In this document: one piece after another, positions 17,679 to 25,945 of the stretch
How positions within the stretch are numbered: position 1 is the stretch's first letter
How the letters are laid out: the number at the start of each line of letters is the position of its first letter
Origin: Mesaphorura yosii
Taxonomy: Eukaryota; Arthropoda; Collembola; Poduromorpha; Tullbergiidae
Assembly (NCBI GenBank): GCA_009869945.1
Contig: WIXG01000698.1
Span: 1-25,945, forward strand
Reading direction: 5' to 3'
Length of the DNA: 25,945 bases
Made by a program: the position numbers and the translations under genes
Notes under the pieces: generated by a model
What the model saw: only the letters and a program-made list of their open reading frames with translations
Told to the model about the DNA's origin: nothing
The model's database searches: none

Positions 17679-17990
17679 CTATATCGTTGCCTGAACTTTC
17701 TTGCTTTGACCTTCGAGGTCGTGGCGTCTGTGATATCGGCGTGAATTGGAGGGAGCACCAAAGGTGGAATTGCAAAGGGTGCATACATATGGTCGTTCAC
17801 CAGCGTGCGTCCTCAAACGTGTTCTGAGGTTGGAGCGCTGTGTAAATTGCTTGTTACAGATTGGAAATTGATGCGGTCTTTCATTGGTATGAATAACCAT
17901 GTGAGTCTTCAAGGCGAATTTTCTTGTGATTTTCTCGTTCACGACGGCATAAGGATTCGACATGTAATGCGTGGAATTATTTAATAGCAC
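17679..17990 (-). pseudogene. Degenerate C2H2 zinc-finger ORF
   Basis: The 103-aa frame carries three tandem finger-like units with linkers HTNERPHQF and HAGERPYVC close to the HTGEKPY consensus. Finger 1 (RKFALKTHMVIH) has lost its cysteine pair. Finger 2 (FPICNKQFTQRSNLRTRLRTH) has lost its first Cys and one His. Only finger 3 (YVCTLCNSTFGAPSNSRRYHRRH) keeps C2H2, with unusual spacing. No upstream exon or effector domain is visible. Lost ligand residues in a short intronless ORF that still has a downstream AATAAA suggest a truncated or retroposed copy of a C2H2 transcription factor. It could still be a last exon of a divergent gene. Confidence 0.55.
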
Positions 17991-17994
17991 GGCG

Positions 17995-18235
17995 GCATCT
18001 GCATCGGAAAATATGGAGTTTAAATGCCGTCACGATATAAGAATTTGATCTGCTGCCAAGAAACACTGTAGGGGCAAATTAATGTGTGCAATAATTCACG
18101 CGCCGCCGTTCAGACACCGAGGATCAATTGTAACTGTTACTAAAAAGTAAAAAAAAATCCGCCAATGCAATGCAATAATAATCGTAAAATGAATGCAAGG
18201 AGAAATCAAAATCGTCTAATTCACAAAAAAAACTT
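17995..18235. other. A/T-rich intergenic stretch
   Basis: Contains A-runs (around 18145-18160 and 18225-18235) and no recognisable gene or RNA. Confidence 0.4.
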
Positions 18236-18236
18236 G

Positions 18237-18588
18237 TCATTTGTCACCGCGCGGTGGTGGTGGCTGCGAGCCAAATGCCGAATGTAATAAAATATCCCAC
18301 CAAAATGTGTTAACTGTACGAGTCCGGATTTGAGTATTTAAAGACAGTTCATATATAGTAGAGCCTTGCCTGCCTTCATGGTGTTTCTGACCTTGATTGT
18401 GTGAATGAGTTATCGTCGTCATTGCTGTTTCCGACTTTGAGATTGGAAAAATTAAGTTAAGGAGATTCGAGAATGCAAGAAATGCCATGTGGCACAAATC
18501 ACACGCAACGAGTCCACATTTTGGCCCACGTACGTCCTTGCCGTACTGGCCAGGGCAGGCCTCGTGCTCACATTTGCAGTTATTTTCG
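18237..18588 (-). CDS. Weak candidate exon with a Cys-rich start
   Basis: After a pyrimidine-rich acceptor (tctctgtccacggcacAG) the minus frame reads ENNCKCEHEACPGQYGKDVR, then GPKCGLVACDLCHMAF and a less structured tail ending QPPPPRGDK before the stop. Seven cysteines in about 35 residues look like part of an extracellular disulfide module (EGF- or laminin-like spacing), but no family is certain. Upstream of the acceptor the frame closes at a TAA. No other exon was found, so this may be a chance frame or a relic. Confidence 0.2.
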
Positions 18589-19060
18589 CTGTGCCGTGGA
18601 CAGAGACGGATTGAGAAAGCAAATAAGAAAGTTTAACACACAAAGTCACAACACAGCACACAGCAGTAGCAGCTCGTGGCGGCCGATAAGGTGATTAAGA
18701 TCTGACGGGTTTCTGTCGGCTCGTAAATTTCACAACAAGCTGAGTAGCGTTGTGATAGTTTTATTTCGTGCAACAGTGCAGTAAATATTACTAAACTGTA
18801 CAGATCGAGTACGTACGCAGTGCGGCACTCAGTTACGTATGCGCTCGGTCGGACCACCAGGCTTCTGACTATTAAATAGTGAGAATTTCATAAATGCTAT
18901 TAAATGTATTGAGCTGCAGGTGAAAAGTGGAAAGGTGCTCTTAATTGCCAAGTGAAAGAATGAGTCCAGCTTCCTTCGTGACTTCGACTTGATCGCACCA
19001 ACGACCGAGATTCTAAGCAAAAAAGCTACAGTTGCGATTTCCCAGTACACCAAGACAGGG

Positions 19061-20867
19061 ATGAAAATTTGGATTTTGTTGTGGTTCTTCTTCGTAGTCG
19101 TCGTCGCTGTCGTGGCGTCAACTCATGATCACCTTGGCCCGCTGGGGATGAAACTGCCCCTGCGCGGTGGCGGGGCCTACGATGACACACCACCAGCACC
19201 GCAGAACGCTCGGTTTCGACGCGACGCCCTGGAGCCCACGGCTGAGGACGACGAAGCGGACGACAAGGTACAGAACGTGCTACAGGTGCCGAAGGGCTAC
19301 AGTAGCGTGCACCCGCCCCGCAAGGACGGGAACGTGGCCGAGTTCAACGTGCTCGTGTTCAGCGTCCGCGACATCAGGGAACCGGAAATGGAGATCAGCC
19401 TGGATGTGAGGTTGCAAATCTTTTGGAAAGATGAACGTCTGTCAAACTGGTCGCGAGCCATCGAACCGGGAAGGGGGTACGTAACTCTGCCGCACGGGGC
19501 TCTCCAGAAAATCTGGTTGCCTGACATTTACGTTGGTAAGTCAATAAACAAATAGAAGCGGCCAGCAAAACTGTTCCAATCCACTGACTGATTTTTGTGT
19601 TTCCTATTGCTCCCTCTTTCCCTCCGTGAGTCGCAGAGAATCTCAAGTCGGTCAACCAACCGGTGCTCATGGCGAAGCCTGCCTCGATTCGAATCTACCC
19701 GGATGCGATCATCAGGTACTCGACACGTGTCACACTCGCCATGGCTTGCAGAATGAGTTTCCAGTAAGGATTACTGAATTACTTGACTTTTGAATTTGCT
19801 GAACTTTGCACTTCTATAATAGCTGACCTCTGCACAGTTACTACCCAACGGACACACAGTCTTGCCCCGTTGAAATGAAGAGCTACGCGTACGACGACCA
19901 GACGCTGAACGTGCGCTGGACGAAGAAAAACTCACTCACGGTAATCAGTCCGGACCGCGTCTCGCTCCCTAACTTTGACTTTAACCTGGAAGAGAATCAG
20001 ACGACGCTCGTCGTCACCCGGAACAAGAACCTGTACAGTGGGATCAAGATCGTCGTCATCCTCCGCCGGAAACTGACCTACCACCTTCTCCAGACATACA
20101 TCCCCTCAGCACTATTTGTTGGTGTGTCCTGGCTCTCGTTCCTCGTCCCGCCGGAGAGTGTGCCCGGTCGAATGACCATTTGCATGACGACGCTGCTCAC
20201 ACTCACCTCCATGTTCTCCGCTGTGCGGCAGAATGCGCCCAAGGTGAACTACGTGAAGGCGATTGATATCTGGATGGTGACCTGCGTCTTCTTCGTCTTC
20301 TTCACGCTCCTCGAGTACACGGTCGTTCTCAAACTCAGGTCCAAGATTGGGACGACACGGAAGGCCAGGTCCAAGAGATCAAAGGAGACCATTGCTGACG
20401 ACCCGAAAAACGGGAACTCCATGTTGGATCAACAATATGTCGGCGGCGGCAGGGGCTTGACGGGGAGCCGACGGCGGTTGCGCTTCCAGTCGCAGTCCTC
20501 GGGTTGGGGAGACAGTTCCAGTCTCAGCCTCAACAGTCCACCAGCCACGGCCATGACCACAGCGGCTTCGGGAGCGTTCGACTATGCATACGCCCCCTGC
20601 GCCACGGCTCCGCAGTCACCACTGGAGAAGAAAGATAAGGGGCAGGAGCAGCACCCGGATCCAGTGTCCATGCCCACGAGCGGAGTACCACCACCACAGG
20701 CGCCGGGCGGTTCAGACCCGTATAAGGAAGTGATCAAGGTGATGGAAAAGTACGCATGGATGGTCATGATTGGTCTTTTCCTTCTCTTCAACTGCATCTA
20801 CTGGCCATGGCTCATCATCGCATCCGGCTATACGGAGACTCACAACAAAACTGTGTACTACAGCTAA
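19061..20867 (+). CDS. Cys-loop ligand-gated anion channel subunit
   Basis: Exons 19061-19535, 19637-19763 and 19838-20867 (introns 101 and 74 nt; donors GTAAGT and GTAAGG) give 543 aa. The signal peptide is about 1-20. The extracellular domain includes FNVLVFSVRDIREPEMEIS and WLPDIYVGE. The Cys-loop is C196 to C210 with exactly 13 residues between (CRMSFHYYPTDTQSC); exon 2 and 3 meet inside it. M1 284-304; M2 from PGRMTICMTTLLTLTSMF (about 312-330) with 0' Arg, 2' Thr and 9' Leu; M3 343-365; a long M3-M4 loop (about 366-505) rich in Ser, Gly and Pro; M4 508-529 (WMVMIGLFLLFNCIYWPWL) and a short extracellular tail. The Pro-Gly-Arg before M2 is close to the PAR of chloride channels, so anion permeation is expected. 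Ligand unknown (pH-, metal-, amine- or amino-acid-gated relatives exist). AATAAA at 21117-21122. Confidence 0.9.
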
Positions 20868-21116
20868 AGAAATTAGTTAGGTTAGCTTCAATTGTGCAGC
20901 TTGGGCTATTTTATTCTCAGTGCATATACAAACCTTGAACCAAAAAGCTAAAGTAAAAATATAGCTAAAGTTAAATTGTCTTCTTGACCGATTAACGGTT
21001 TTTGTGGGTCCTAGTGCTTCGCTCCTTCTGATTTCTGTATATTGTAAAGACGTTTCTGACTGATACACGCATCAAGATCATGATCATAGTCTTCTCGTGC
21101 GGATGAGGAAGATGCA

Positions 21117-21122
21117 AATAAA
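21117..21122 (+). other. Poly(A) signal of the Cys-loop gene
   Basis: Exact AATAAA 250 nt past the stop codon at 20865-20867. Confidence 0.55.
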
Positions 21123-21167
21123 GACTGCTTCTCCCAAAACTAAAAGTTCTCATATGCGTCAGTAATA

Positions 21168-21569
21168 TTATCGCCTATTGTTTCTATTCCCAAATGAGGC
21201 GAAGCCAAGGAAGGAACTCTGAAAGTACAAACATACAGCTGGTAGAGTTGAGTTGGCTGCAGAGGCGGAGCGGGTCGAGTACTCGATTAAGGAGCCGTAA
21301 GTGAACCAAGCCACCACTGTGATGACGACGAGCCAGGTCAATGTGGAGGGCAGCAGCTCGTACCACACCAGGCGTGCAATTCCCGCCTTGCGGTCTTGCT
21401 TCTGCTTCTCCTCATACTCGCCCTTGGTGGTTTCACCTCCAGCCTCATCGCCAGTTCCGACACGGACATTGGTGTAGTTTGCGAGTGGGATGGAGGGAAT
21501 GAGGTAAAGACTCCAGAGGAGGGGCGTTAGAATGTGGAAGGCACCAACAAGTCTGTCACCAAGACGCAT
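21168..21569 (-). CDS. Putative two-segment membrane protein, uncharacterised
   Basis: The ATG at 21569 (ttgctATGCGTCTTGG) opens 133 codons with two strong hydrophobic segments: LVGAFHILTPLLWSLYLIPS (about 7-28) and LLPSTLTWLVVITVVAWFTY (about 72-92). They flank a hydrophilic loop rich in Gly, Glu and Lys (GDEAGGETTKGEYEEKQKQD). The opening (MRLGDRLVGAFHIL) resembles the first TM of small four-TM proteins, which would need further exons; an acceptor-like ttgtactttcAG occurs near the end (about 21215). The minus frame is also open upstream to about 21640. A second minus frame (21527-21823) and a plus frame (21584-21910) are both open just next to it, so the true gene structure is unresolved. 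Confidence 0.35.
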   Translation of the reverse strand: MRLGDRLVGAFHILTPLLWSLYLIPSIPLANYTNVRVGTGDEAGGETTKGEYEEKQKQDRKAGIARLVWYELLPSTLTWLVVITVVAWFTYGSLIEYSTRSASAANSTLPAVCLYFQSSFLGFASFGNRNNRR

Positions 21570-21583
21570 AGCAATGCGTCGAT

Positions 21584-21910
21584 GTGAGCACCAGAAAATT
21601 CTGCCCTCGCAACGCCATAAACGGTTTTTTCTTCTCCGTCTTGTTCAAGTACGAACCATTTCTGCACAACCATTTTTGGGAAGAGGTCCAAATCGCCTCC
21701 GGACTCACGACGAACGAGTACTGTCGGTGTCACGAACTCTTCCAAGTCCAAGTCGCAGGAGCTGTAGCCGTAGCAACGAACCCTGTGGCTGGCTACGTTG
21801 CCTGGATACTGGCCGGCTTTCATTTGGGCCTATGCTTCATTTTCACGGCGGTCGCGGTCATGTACCAAATCAAGCTGACTAGGGGCCCATGTCACCGAGT
21901 GACTCGGTGA
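21584..21910 (+). CDS. Alternative plus-strand ORF with a TM segment
   Basis: A 108-codon plus frame without an ATG at its start reads FFFSVLFKYEPFLHNHFWEE and ends with a strong hydrophobic segment (VAWILAGFHLGLCFIFTAVA) before TGA at 21908-21910. Codon endings look coding-like, but the opposite strand (21527-21823) is equally clean and gives an acidic soluble peptide (YGYSSCDLDLEEFVTPTVLV). The two frames are codon-aligned antisense, which turns hydrophobic residues into charged ones, so only one is likely real. It could be the last exon of a small multi-TM protein. Confidence 0.25.
   Translation: MSTRKFCPRNAINGFFFSVLFKYEPFLHNHFWEEVQIASGLTTNEYCRCHELFQVQVAGAVAVATNPVAGYVAWILAGFHLGLCFIFTAVAVMYQIKLTRGPCHRVTR
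21892..21910. repeat. Perfect 8-bp inverted repeat, 3-nt loop
   Basis: TCACCGAG (21892-21899) and CTCGGTGA (21903-21910) pair around TGA. The hairpin ends exactly on the stop codon of the plus ORF. Confidence 0.5.
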
Positions 21911-22397
21911 TAGAATCGTTCACAATAATGAAATAACTTCGATTTATTAAAGAATTTTATTCAACTTAATGAAACTAATGGTGGTGACGGTGGTAGTGTA
22001 CCACAACCGTTGGTCCAGTCGGGTGCACGGCTTAGCCACTCGGTCGTCGACAAACCACGCCACTCGTGAGCTGGAGGGGCCCTCGCTATGCCACCGAACC
22101 CAAAATGTCCGTACGACTAGAACGAGAGCAAGTAAACTCACAAGCTCAAGCTCCTTAGTTCCTGTTCTAGTCTTGGATCGTCTTCCACAATTTGCAACAC
22201 ATTTTATGCATATTCTTAAAGAAATATAAAATGAAAAGCACGCTTTTACTTGTACCTAGACTTTAACACTCAGCAATCGATTTTGTCGTACGCTCAACTT
22301 CTCATACTCACCAACACGCGACCTTTCATGACGATGAATATGTTGACGTCCCAACCTTTTCCTAATCATACGAAAAATACGACCTCGTCGTCAGATT
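21911..22397. other. Probable 3' UTR of the IR gene plus intergenic DNA
   Basis: Two AATAAA signals on minus (TTTATT at 21943-21948 and 21956-21961) lie about 440-455 nt past the IR stop and could end that transcript. A minus stretch near 22150-22225 reads ICIKCVANCGRRSKTR in one frame, without further support. Confidence 0.4.
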
Positions 22398-24638
22398 TTA
22401 AACCTGGCCAATTCTAATTTTTGGCCTTGAATTTAGTATAATTACGAATTGGCGCGCTGCCCGAAACCAGGACAATAACTTTGCACGCAGCAAAAGCAGA
22501 TTTGAAGCTAAGAGAGCGAAAATTCTCTCAAAGTTGTTTATCGTACATTCAACGAGGAGAACCGAGACACACAAGGAGACGCAAACTCCATAAACAATTA
22601 AGGGGATTTGAAGAATCCCAAGCCCCAGTCTCCTTGGTGGCTCATCTGGTGCGGGAAGATTAAACAAAATTGCCGCAGTCGGTCTGGGCTTCTTGCCGTC
22701 CAGTTCCAGGAGACGAGGATCCCATTCTATTCTTACTCGTCTGTAATATCCGTCCAGTTGTTCCCACGTTCCGTACAACCCAGACTCGACTATGGCAGAT
22801 ATTGATCGGGACAGAAGTTTGTGTGTCCAGGTGGGGGCCACAGTCCAAATCTCGATAAAGACGAAGGGGTCCGCAGGTTTCTGCAGCACAACCTGCTTCT
22901 CGTCTTCGAGTGCACTGCGGACCGCGTCAGACAAACCCTCGGTCGACTTCTCAATCAACGCAAAATTCAGTGGGACTCGCATTTCCCCTTTCGAGGTGTT
23001 GACAAGCGTGCGCGAATGAATGGCGCGAACAAAGCGCACGACTGCGCCATCCACGCCGTCCCAAGACACAAAGACCGTGGAATTCAGGATTTCATCGCAG
23101 ACCGGACAGGACGTGATCCGGGGCAGACCTGGCTGGGGCTCTACCCCGTCCAACGGAGCACCAGGTGTTGATTGCACTGTTTTGACCCACGAGACTGAGA
23201 AGATTGCAAGCCTGCTCCTATGCAGTGCCTGAAGCGTGTCTGGCACATTCGGAATTACGTGCCTGGTCATAAGTGCAGCCCAGATTCCTGAGTATCCGTT
23301 TGAAATGACGATGATTGCAAGAAGCCACAGACCAAACACGAAGACGAACTGCGGCTTAAGAAGACGGCCAGAGATTCCTTGCCCAAGCAGGTTCCCGAAA
23401 AGCGTCACGATGAACAACGCCATTTCATTCCAGCTCGGGTTGAGCTCACGATGAATAATACGGTACGACATCACAAGAGCCAAGATGGTTAGAGATGTCA
23501 GGATCCAGGTGGGACTGTCCATGGCACTGAGCAAGGAGTTGAGGTTGGCTTCTAGGATGAGCTCCTTGTCAAGAACGATCGAGAAACGGGATGGGACTCT
23601 GAGGACCGCCAGGACGTTATACGCTCGCTTTTCAAAGTAGCTAGCAATTTGTACCGGAAGCCTATGGAATGCCAGCTCACCAACTCCATTCTCACGCGAC
23701 TTTCTGCCATGGAGTGTGACGTTCAAGCTGTCCTCAATCTGCATGAGGAGACAATGAAAGGCTTGGACGACCCACCTCCGTGGGTTACCAGAGTGAACAA
23801 CTTTTCTTGTGCATGTTGCTCGAGGGTCGGAAGCACGATAGAATTGTATGTCCAGAAATTCGTTGCGGTTGACGTGCATGAAAGATCCTTTCGTAGTCTG
23901 GACTCTGTGCCACAACTTATGCAAGTCCCATCGACCTTGTATATCTTCCAATCGCATGGTCTCGAGTGCGACGAGAGACCTGGGTTGGTGAGGACTGCAA
24001 ACAAGGTTTATCTCACTTCCATTTCCTGTGATTTCCAAAGTCACGCCCAGGTAACCCCGCACGAGAGATACCGTCTCATCACCTCCCGAAAGGGCAGCCA
24101 GTCGGTGGGTCAAGGACAGCTCGCGGCAGTTCAACTGCGGCACTGCAACCATGAAATCCACGAGTTGATTTTTGAACGCACTCATGGATAGCGTAAAGAA
24201 CGGCGCAACTGGATAAGTTCCGTTATAGTCCGGGTCTATTCCTTCTGTGATGAATACCACGAGCACTCTGCAGGATGTGTGCTTCAAAAAATTGCCCAAC
24301 GGAAGTGTTTCTCTGCTGGTTGTGGATTTGACCTGACGCAAGTAGGACATGAATTCCTGAACTTCATCTCGACGAGAGGGAGGTAACACGACGGGGTTTC
24401 CGATGTCGTTCTGTAGAAATGTGTAGTCATGGATCTCCGGACTCCGGATTAATTCCTCTTCACGATTATAGCCCGACAATGATACGACACAGCCTCTGAA
24501 TGTGTGGCTAAAGAGATGGACGAGCGGCTCGGATACCACAGGCTCACAAGTAGTAGTGCCTTGTACGCGGACGTAGAATGTCCACAACAAAATCCAGGCC
24601 AGCGAAAGAACAGCACGTAAGAGCTTAATTTCTGCCAT
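22398..24638 (-). CDS. Ionotropic receptor (divergent IR), 746 aa
   Basis: Single open frame with ATG at 24638 (gccATGGCAG). Signal peptide about 1-27. A long extracellular N-terminal part (28-370) has glycosylation motifs and paired cysteines. M1 is near 377-394 (TWILTSLTILALVMSYRI). A re-entrant pore helix lies near 404-421 with LFGNLLGQGISG, close to the GxLLxQG pore signature of iGluR/IR proteins. M3 is near 430-457 (FVFGLWLLAIIVISNGYSGI) running into WAALMTRHVIPNVPDTLQAL, the usual M3-S2 junction. S2 spans about 458-672; M4 is 674-697 (LQIPLIVYGVCVSLCVSVLL), and a 50-residue basic tail follows. Expected role: ligand-tuned chemosensory cation channel working with an IR co-receptor; ligand unknown. 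More canonical in its channel region than the IR at 11130-12974. Confidence 0.85.
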   Translation of the reverse strand: MAEIKLLRAVLSLAWILLWTFYVRVQGTTTCEPVVSEPLVHLFSHTFRGCVVSLSGYNREEELIRSPEIHDYTFLQNDIGNPVVLPPSRRDEVQEFMSYLRQVKSTTSRETLPLGNFLKHTSCRVLVVFITEGIDPDYNGTYPVAPFFTLSMSAFKNQLVDFMVAVPQLNCRELSLTHRLAALSGGDETVSLVRGYLGVTLEITGNGSEINLVCSPHQPRSLVALETMRLEDIQGRWDLHKLWHRVQTTKGSFMHVNRNEFLDIQFYRASDPRATCTRKVVHSGNPRRWVVQAFHCLLMQIEDSLNVTLHGRKSRENGVGELAFHRLPVQIASYFEKRAYNVLAVLRVPSRFSIVLDKELILEANLNSLLSAMDSPTWILTSLTILALVMSYRIIHRELNPSWNEMALFIVTLFGNLLGQGISGRLLKPQFVFVFGLWLLAIIVISNGYSGIWAALMTRHVIPNVPDTLQALHRSRLAIFSVSWVKTVQSTPGAPLDGVEPQPGLPRITSCPVCDEILNSTVFVSWDGVDGAVVRFVRAIHSRTLVNTSKGEMRVPLNFALIEKSTEGLSDAVRSALEDEKQVVLQKPADPFVFIEIWTVAPTWTHKLLSRSISAIVESGLYGTWEQLDGYYRRVRIEWDPRLLELDGKKPRPTAAILFNLPAPDEPPRRLGLGILQIPLIVYGVCVSLCVSVLLVECTINNFERIFALLASNLLLLRAKLLSWFRAARQFVIILNSRPKIRIGQV

Positions 24639-25017
24639 GGCGATAATGTGTTGTGGGTCTCAAACTGAATAACATGAAATCTACTAGAATAGAACGGGAA
24701 ATGGCGGCTTCTACTGGACTTTGACTACTAAAGTGAAGGTGATCCTAGATCAATACTCATTTCAAGCAATGAAAATACACTGCGATGTCGTTTCGTGTTA
24801 CATCTCGCGTGCTTGGCTTAAACCTCTTTTCTGCACTTGGGCCCATGGGATTGGGGCTTTAAAGTTTCAGTTCCCGAAGGCACCGAAAAAAAAATAAAGT
24901 TTGTCGCGAATTTTTGGCGGGTAAGAAAATGGTAAGACCGGAGACCTTGAGGTTGATCCATTTCTTGGGTCCGGACTTGTAACTCAAGTTCAGTTGGAAT
25001 CTTGGTCTGAAACGTGT
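24639..25017. other. Intergenic stretch, no gene seen
   Basis: IR 5' flank on one side and the 3' flank of the Gly/Phe-rich gene on the other. A plus-strand A-run with AATAAA (24893-24898) has no matching plus gene. Confidence 0.4.
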
Positions 25018-25611
25018 TCAGGCTCTATTTTGGTAGGTTCTCCTATCTCTGTCGTCACTAGGACGTCCACTCGTGGGGGTCCATTTCCAGGGCACTGGTC
25101 TGACTTGTCGAGGCCGCGCGTCAAGCTCTTGGATCATGACCATTTGATTGGACGTGCTCTGCAAGGTTTGCCAACCTGGACCCATAGAGAATGTGGAGGA
25201 ACCCGACTGGGAACTCTTGCCTAGGCCGAAACTTTTCACGGTCGGGATGCCAGAGAAATTGGGGACGTACAGGTTGAAGCAGGAAGTCGGACCAAAGCCA
25301 CAGAAGGTTCCAGCGGCACAGCCGCCGAAGGGGGAGCTGAAACCAAAACCGAAACCGCCAGCACCTGCTCCACCGAACGGGTTTTCGGGCCTATGGTGCT
25401 TCTGGGCCTGAATTAAGACAGGGCAAGGCGTTTGGAAGAGTTCAGGTATAGACACCCCCAAAACCTACCTGATACTTTCGAAAGTACGGCTCCTCGTCCT
25501 CCCACTCGTACACGCCACCGCCGCCACCCCACCCTCCAGAATATGAATGAGAATGAGCTCTTCCGTATCGATCCCCAGAACCAAGTCCATATGGCAGCAG
25601 GGAGAAACGAA
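25018..25611 (-). CDS. Gly/Phe-rich protein, 3' exons (5' end missing)
   Basis: Last exon 25407..25018 (129 codons plus stop) follows the acceptor ccctgtcttaattcAG. The exon before it ends at 25469 with donor tatcag|GTAGGT, so the intron is 61 nt and phase 0. The upstream exon reads PYGLGSGDRYGRAHSHSYSG, a Trp/Gly run, then VYEWEDEEPYFRKYQ; its left limit is probably an AG at 25613-25612. The last exon continues AQKHHRPENPFGGAGAGGFG, FGFSSPFGGCAAGTFCGFGP, TSCFNLYVPNFSGIPTVKSF, then a basic tail (ARPRQVRPVPWKWTPTSGRP). Gly/Phe/Tyr/His repeats recall secreted structural or cuticle-associated proteins, but no signal peptide lies within the window and no family is recognised. The remaining 5' exons should lie at higher coordinates or beyond 25945. 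Confidence 0.5.
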
Positions 25612-25613
25612 CT

Positions 25614-25945
25614 AATCCTTAACTATTCCGGTTCGGACAAAACAATTTTATTCCAATCCTAAGTCTAATCCAAGCAAGATATGCCTCAAGAGTCATTAAA
25701 GTAAGCCCGCTAATTGTAGGAATTTTGTCACACATTCTAATCTTACTTATTTCCACATCAAAGGAAGTGCGTCGCGACCTTGGCATTGAATTTTAATTTA
25801 AGTGAAGTAATAATTGGCTCATTTGTTAGCACATCGTAATGTGCTTATGCATTCGCAATTCTCTGTCTGTCTGTCTGTGTGTCACGGTTTATTTTTTAAA
25901 CACAATTGGACACTGCTTCATGAATTCAGATGAAAAGGTGTTGAA
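25614..25945. other. Right edge: no gene seen, short tetranucleotide repeat
   Basis: A/T-rich with a (TCTG)n microsatellite at about 25862-25881. It may be intron or 5' flank of the Gly/Phe-rich gene. Confidence 0.4.

Noticed and set aside
25862..25881. (TCTG)n tract as a possible regulatory or CRISPR-like repeat
   Set aside because: It is an ordinary short microsatellite without spacers.

Overview
The window is nuclear DNA from an animal, most likely an arthropod. Genes carry short GT-AG introns (about 60-100 nt), AATAAA poly(A) signals follow many stop codons, and the families seen are insect-type: gustatory-receptor-like (GR) 7TM chemoreceptors, ionotropic receptors (IR), a C-type lectin, an NRF-6-type acyltransferase and a Cys-loop anion channel. 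The flavour of the receptors, the many small secreted or lineage-specific proteins and the gene density suggest a springtail (Collembola). That placement is inference from family resemblance, not from a search.

Layout, left to right. 98-1426 (-): two-exon GR-like receptor, 418 aa after splicing. 1774-2121 (-): decayed copy of the same kind of receptor with an in-frame stop. 2266-2877 (-): secreted C-type lectin-like protein with an 87-nt intron that stays open in frame. 4011-5384 (-): intronless 457-aa chemoreceptor, followed five bases after its stop by a 106-aa ORF (3685-4005). 5538-5618 (-): possible orphan terminal exon. 6673-7648 (+): Lys/Glu-rich protein whose first coding exon is only the ATG and whose tail carries five consecutive cysteines. 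8115-8865 (+): probable Kelch-type pseudogene with frame breaks and a Pro/Thr linker plus hydrophobic tail. 9155-9514 (+): small Cys-rich secreted peptide. 9809-10030 (-): 73-aa small secreted or membrane peptide. 10859-11104 (-): fragment resembling a chemoreceptor C-terminus, divergent from 11130-12974 (+), an IR-like receptor. 14311-16914 (+): six-exon acyltransferase-3 (NRF-6-like) gene, 734 aa. 17679-17990 (-): degenerate C2H2 zinc-finger ORF. 18237-18588 (-): weak Cys-rich exon candidate. 19061-20867 (+): three-exon Cys-loop channel, 543 aa. 21168-21569 (-): putative membrane protein in a region open on both strands. 22398-24638 (-): second IR, 746 aa, with a recognisable pore loop. 25018-25611 (-): 3' part of a Gly/Phe-rich gene that runs off to the right.

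The unifying theme is a mixed chemosensory neighbourhood: two intact GR-like genes, one GR relic, one GR-tail fragment and two divergent IRs in 25 kb, on both strands and interleaved with unrelated single-copy-looking genes. That pattern suggests birth-and-death evolution of chemoreceptors, with relics still readable. I see no bacterial operon, CRISPR array, convincing tRNA gene or intact transposon. Splice joins were worked out by hand from GT/AG sites and phase; every exon set given for the multi-exon genes keeps frame exactly.
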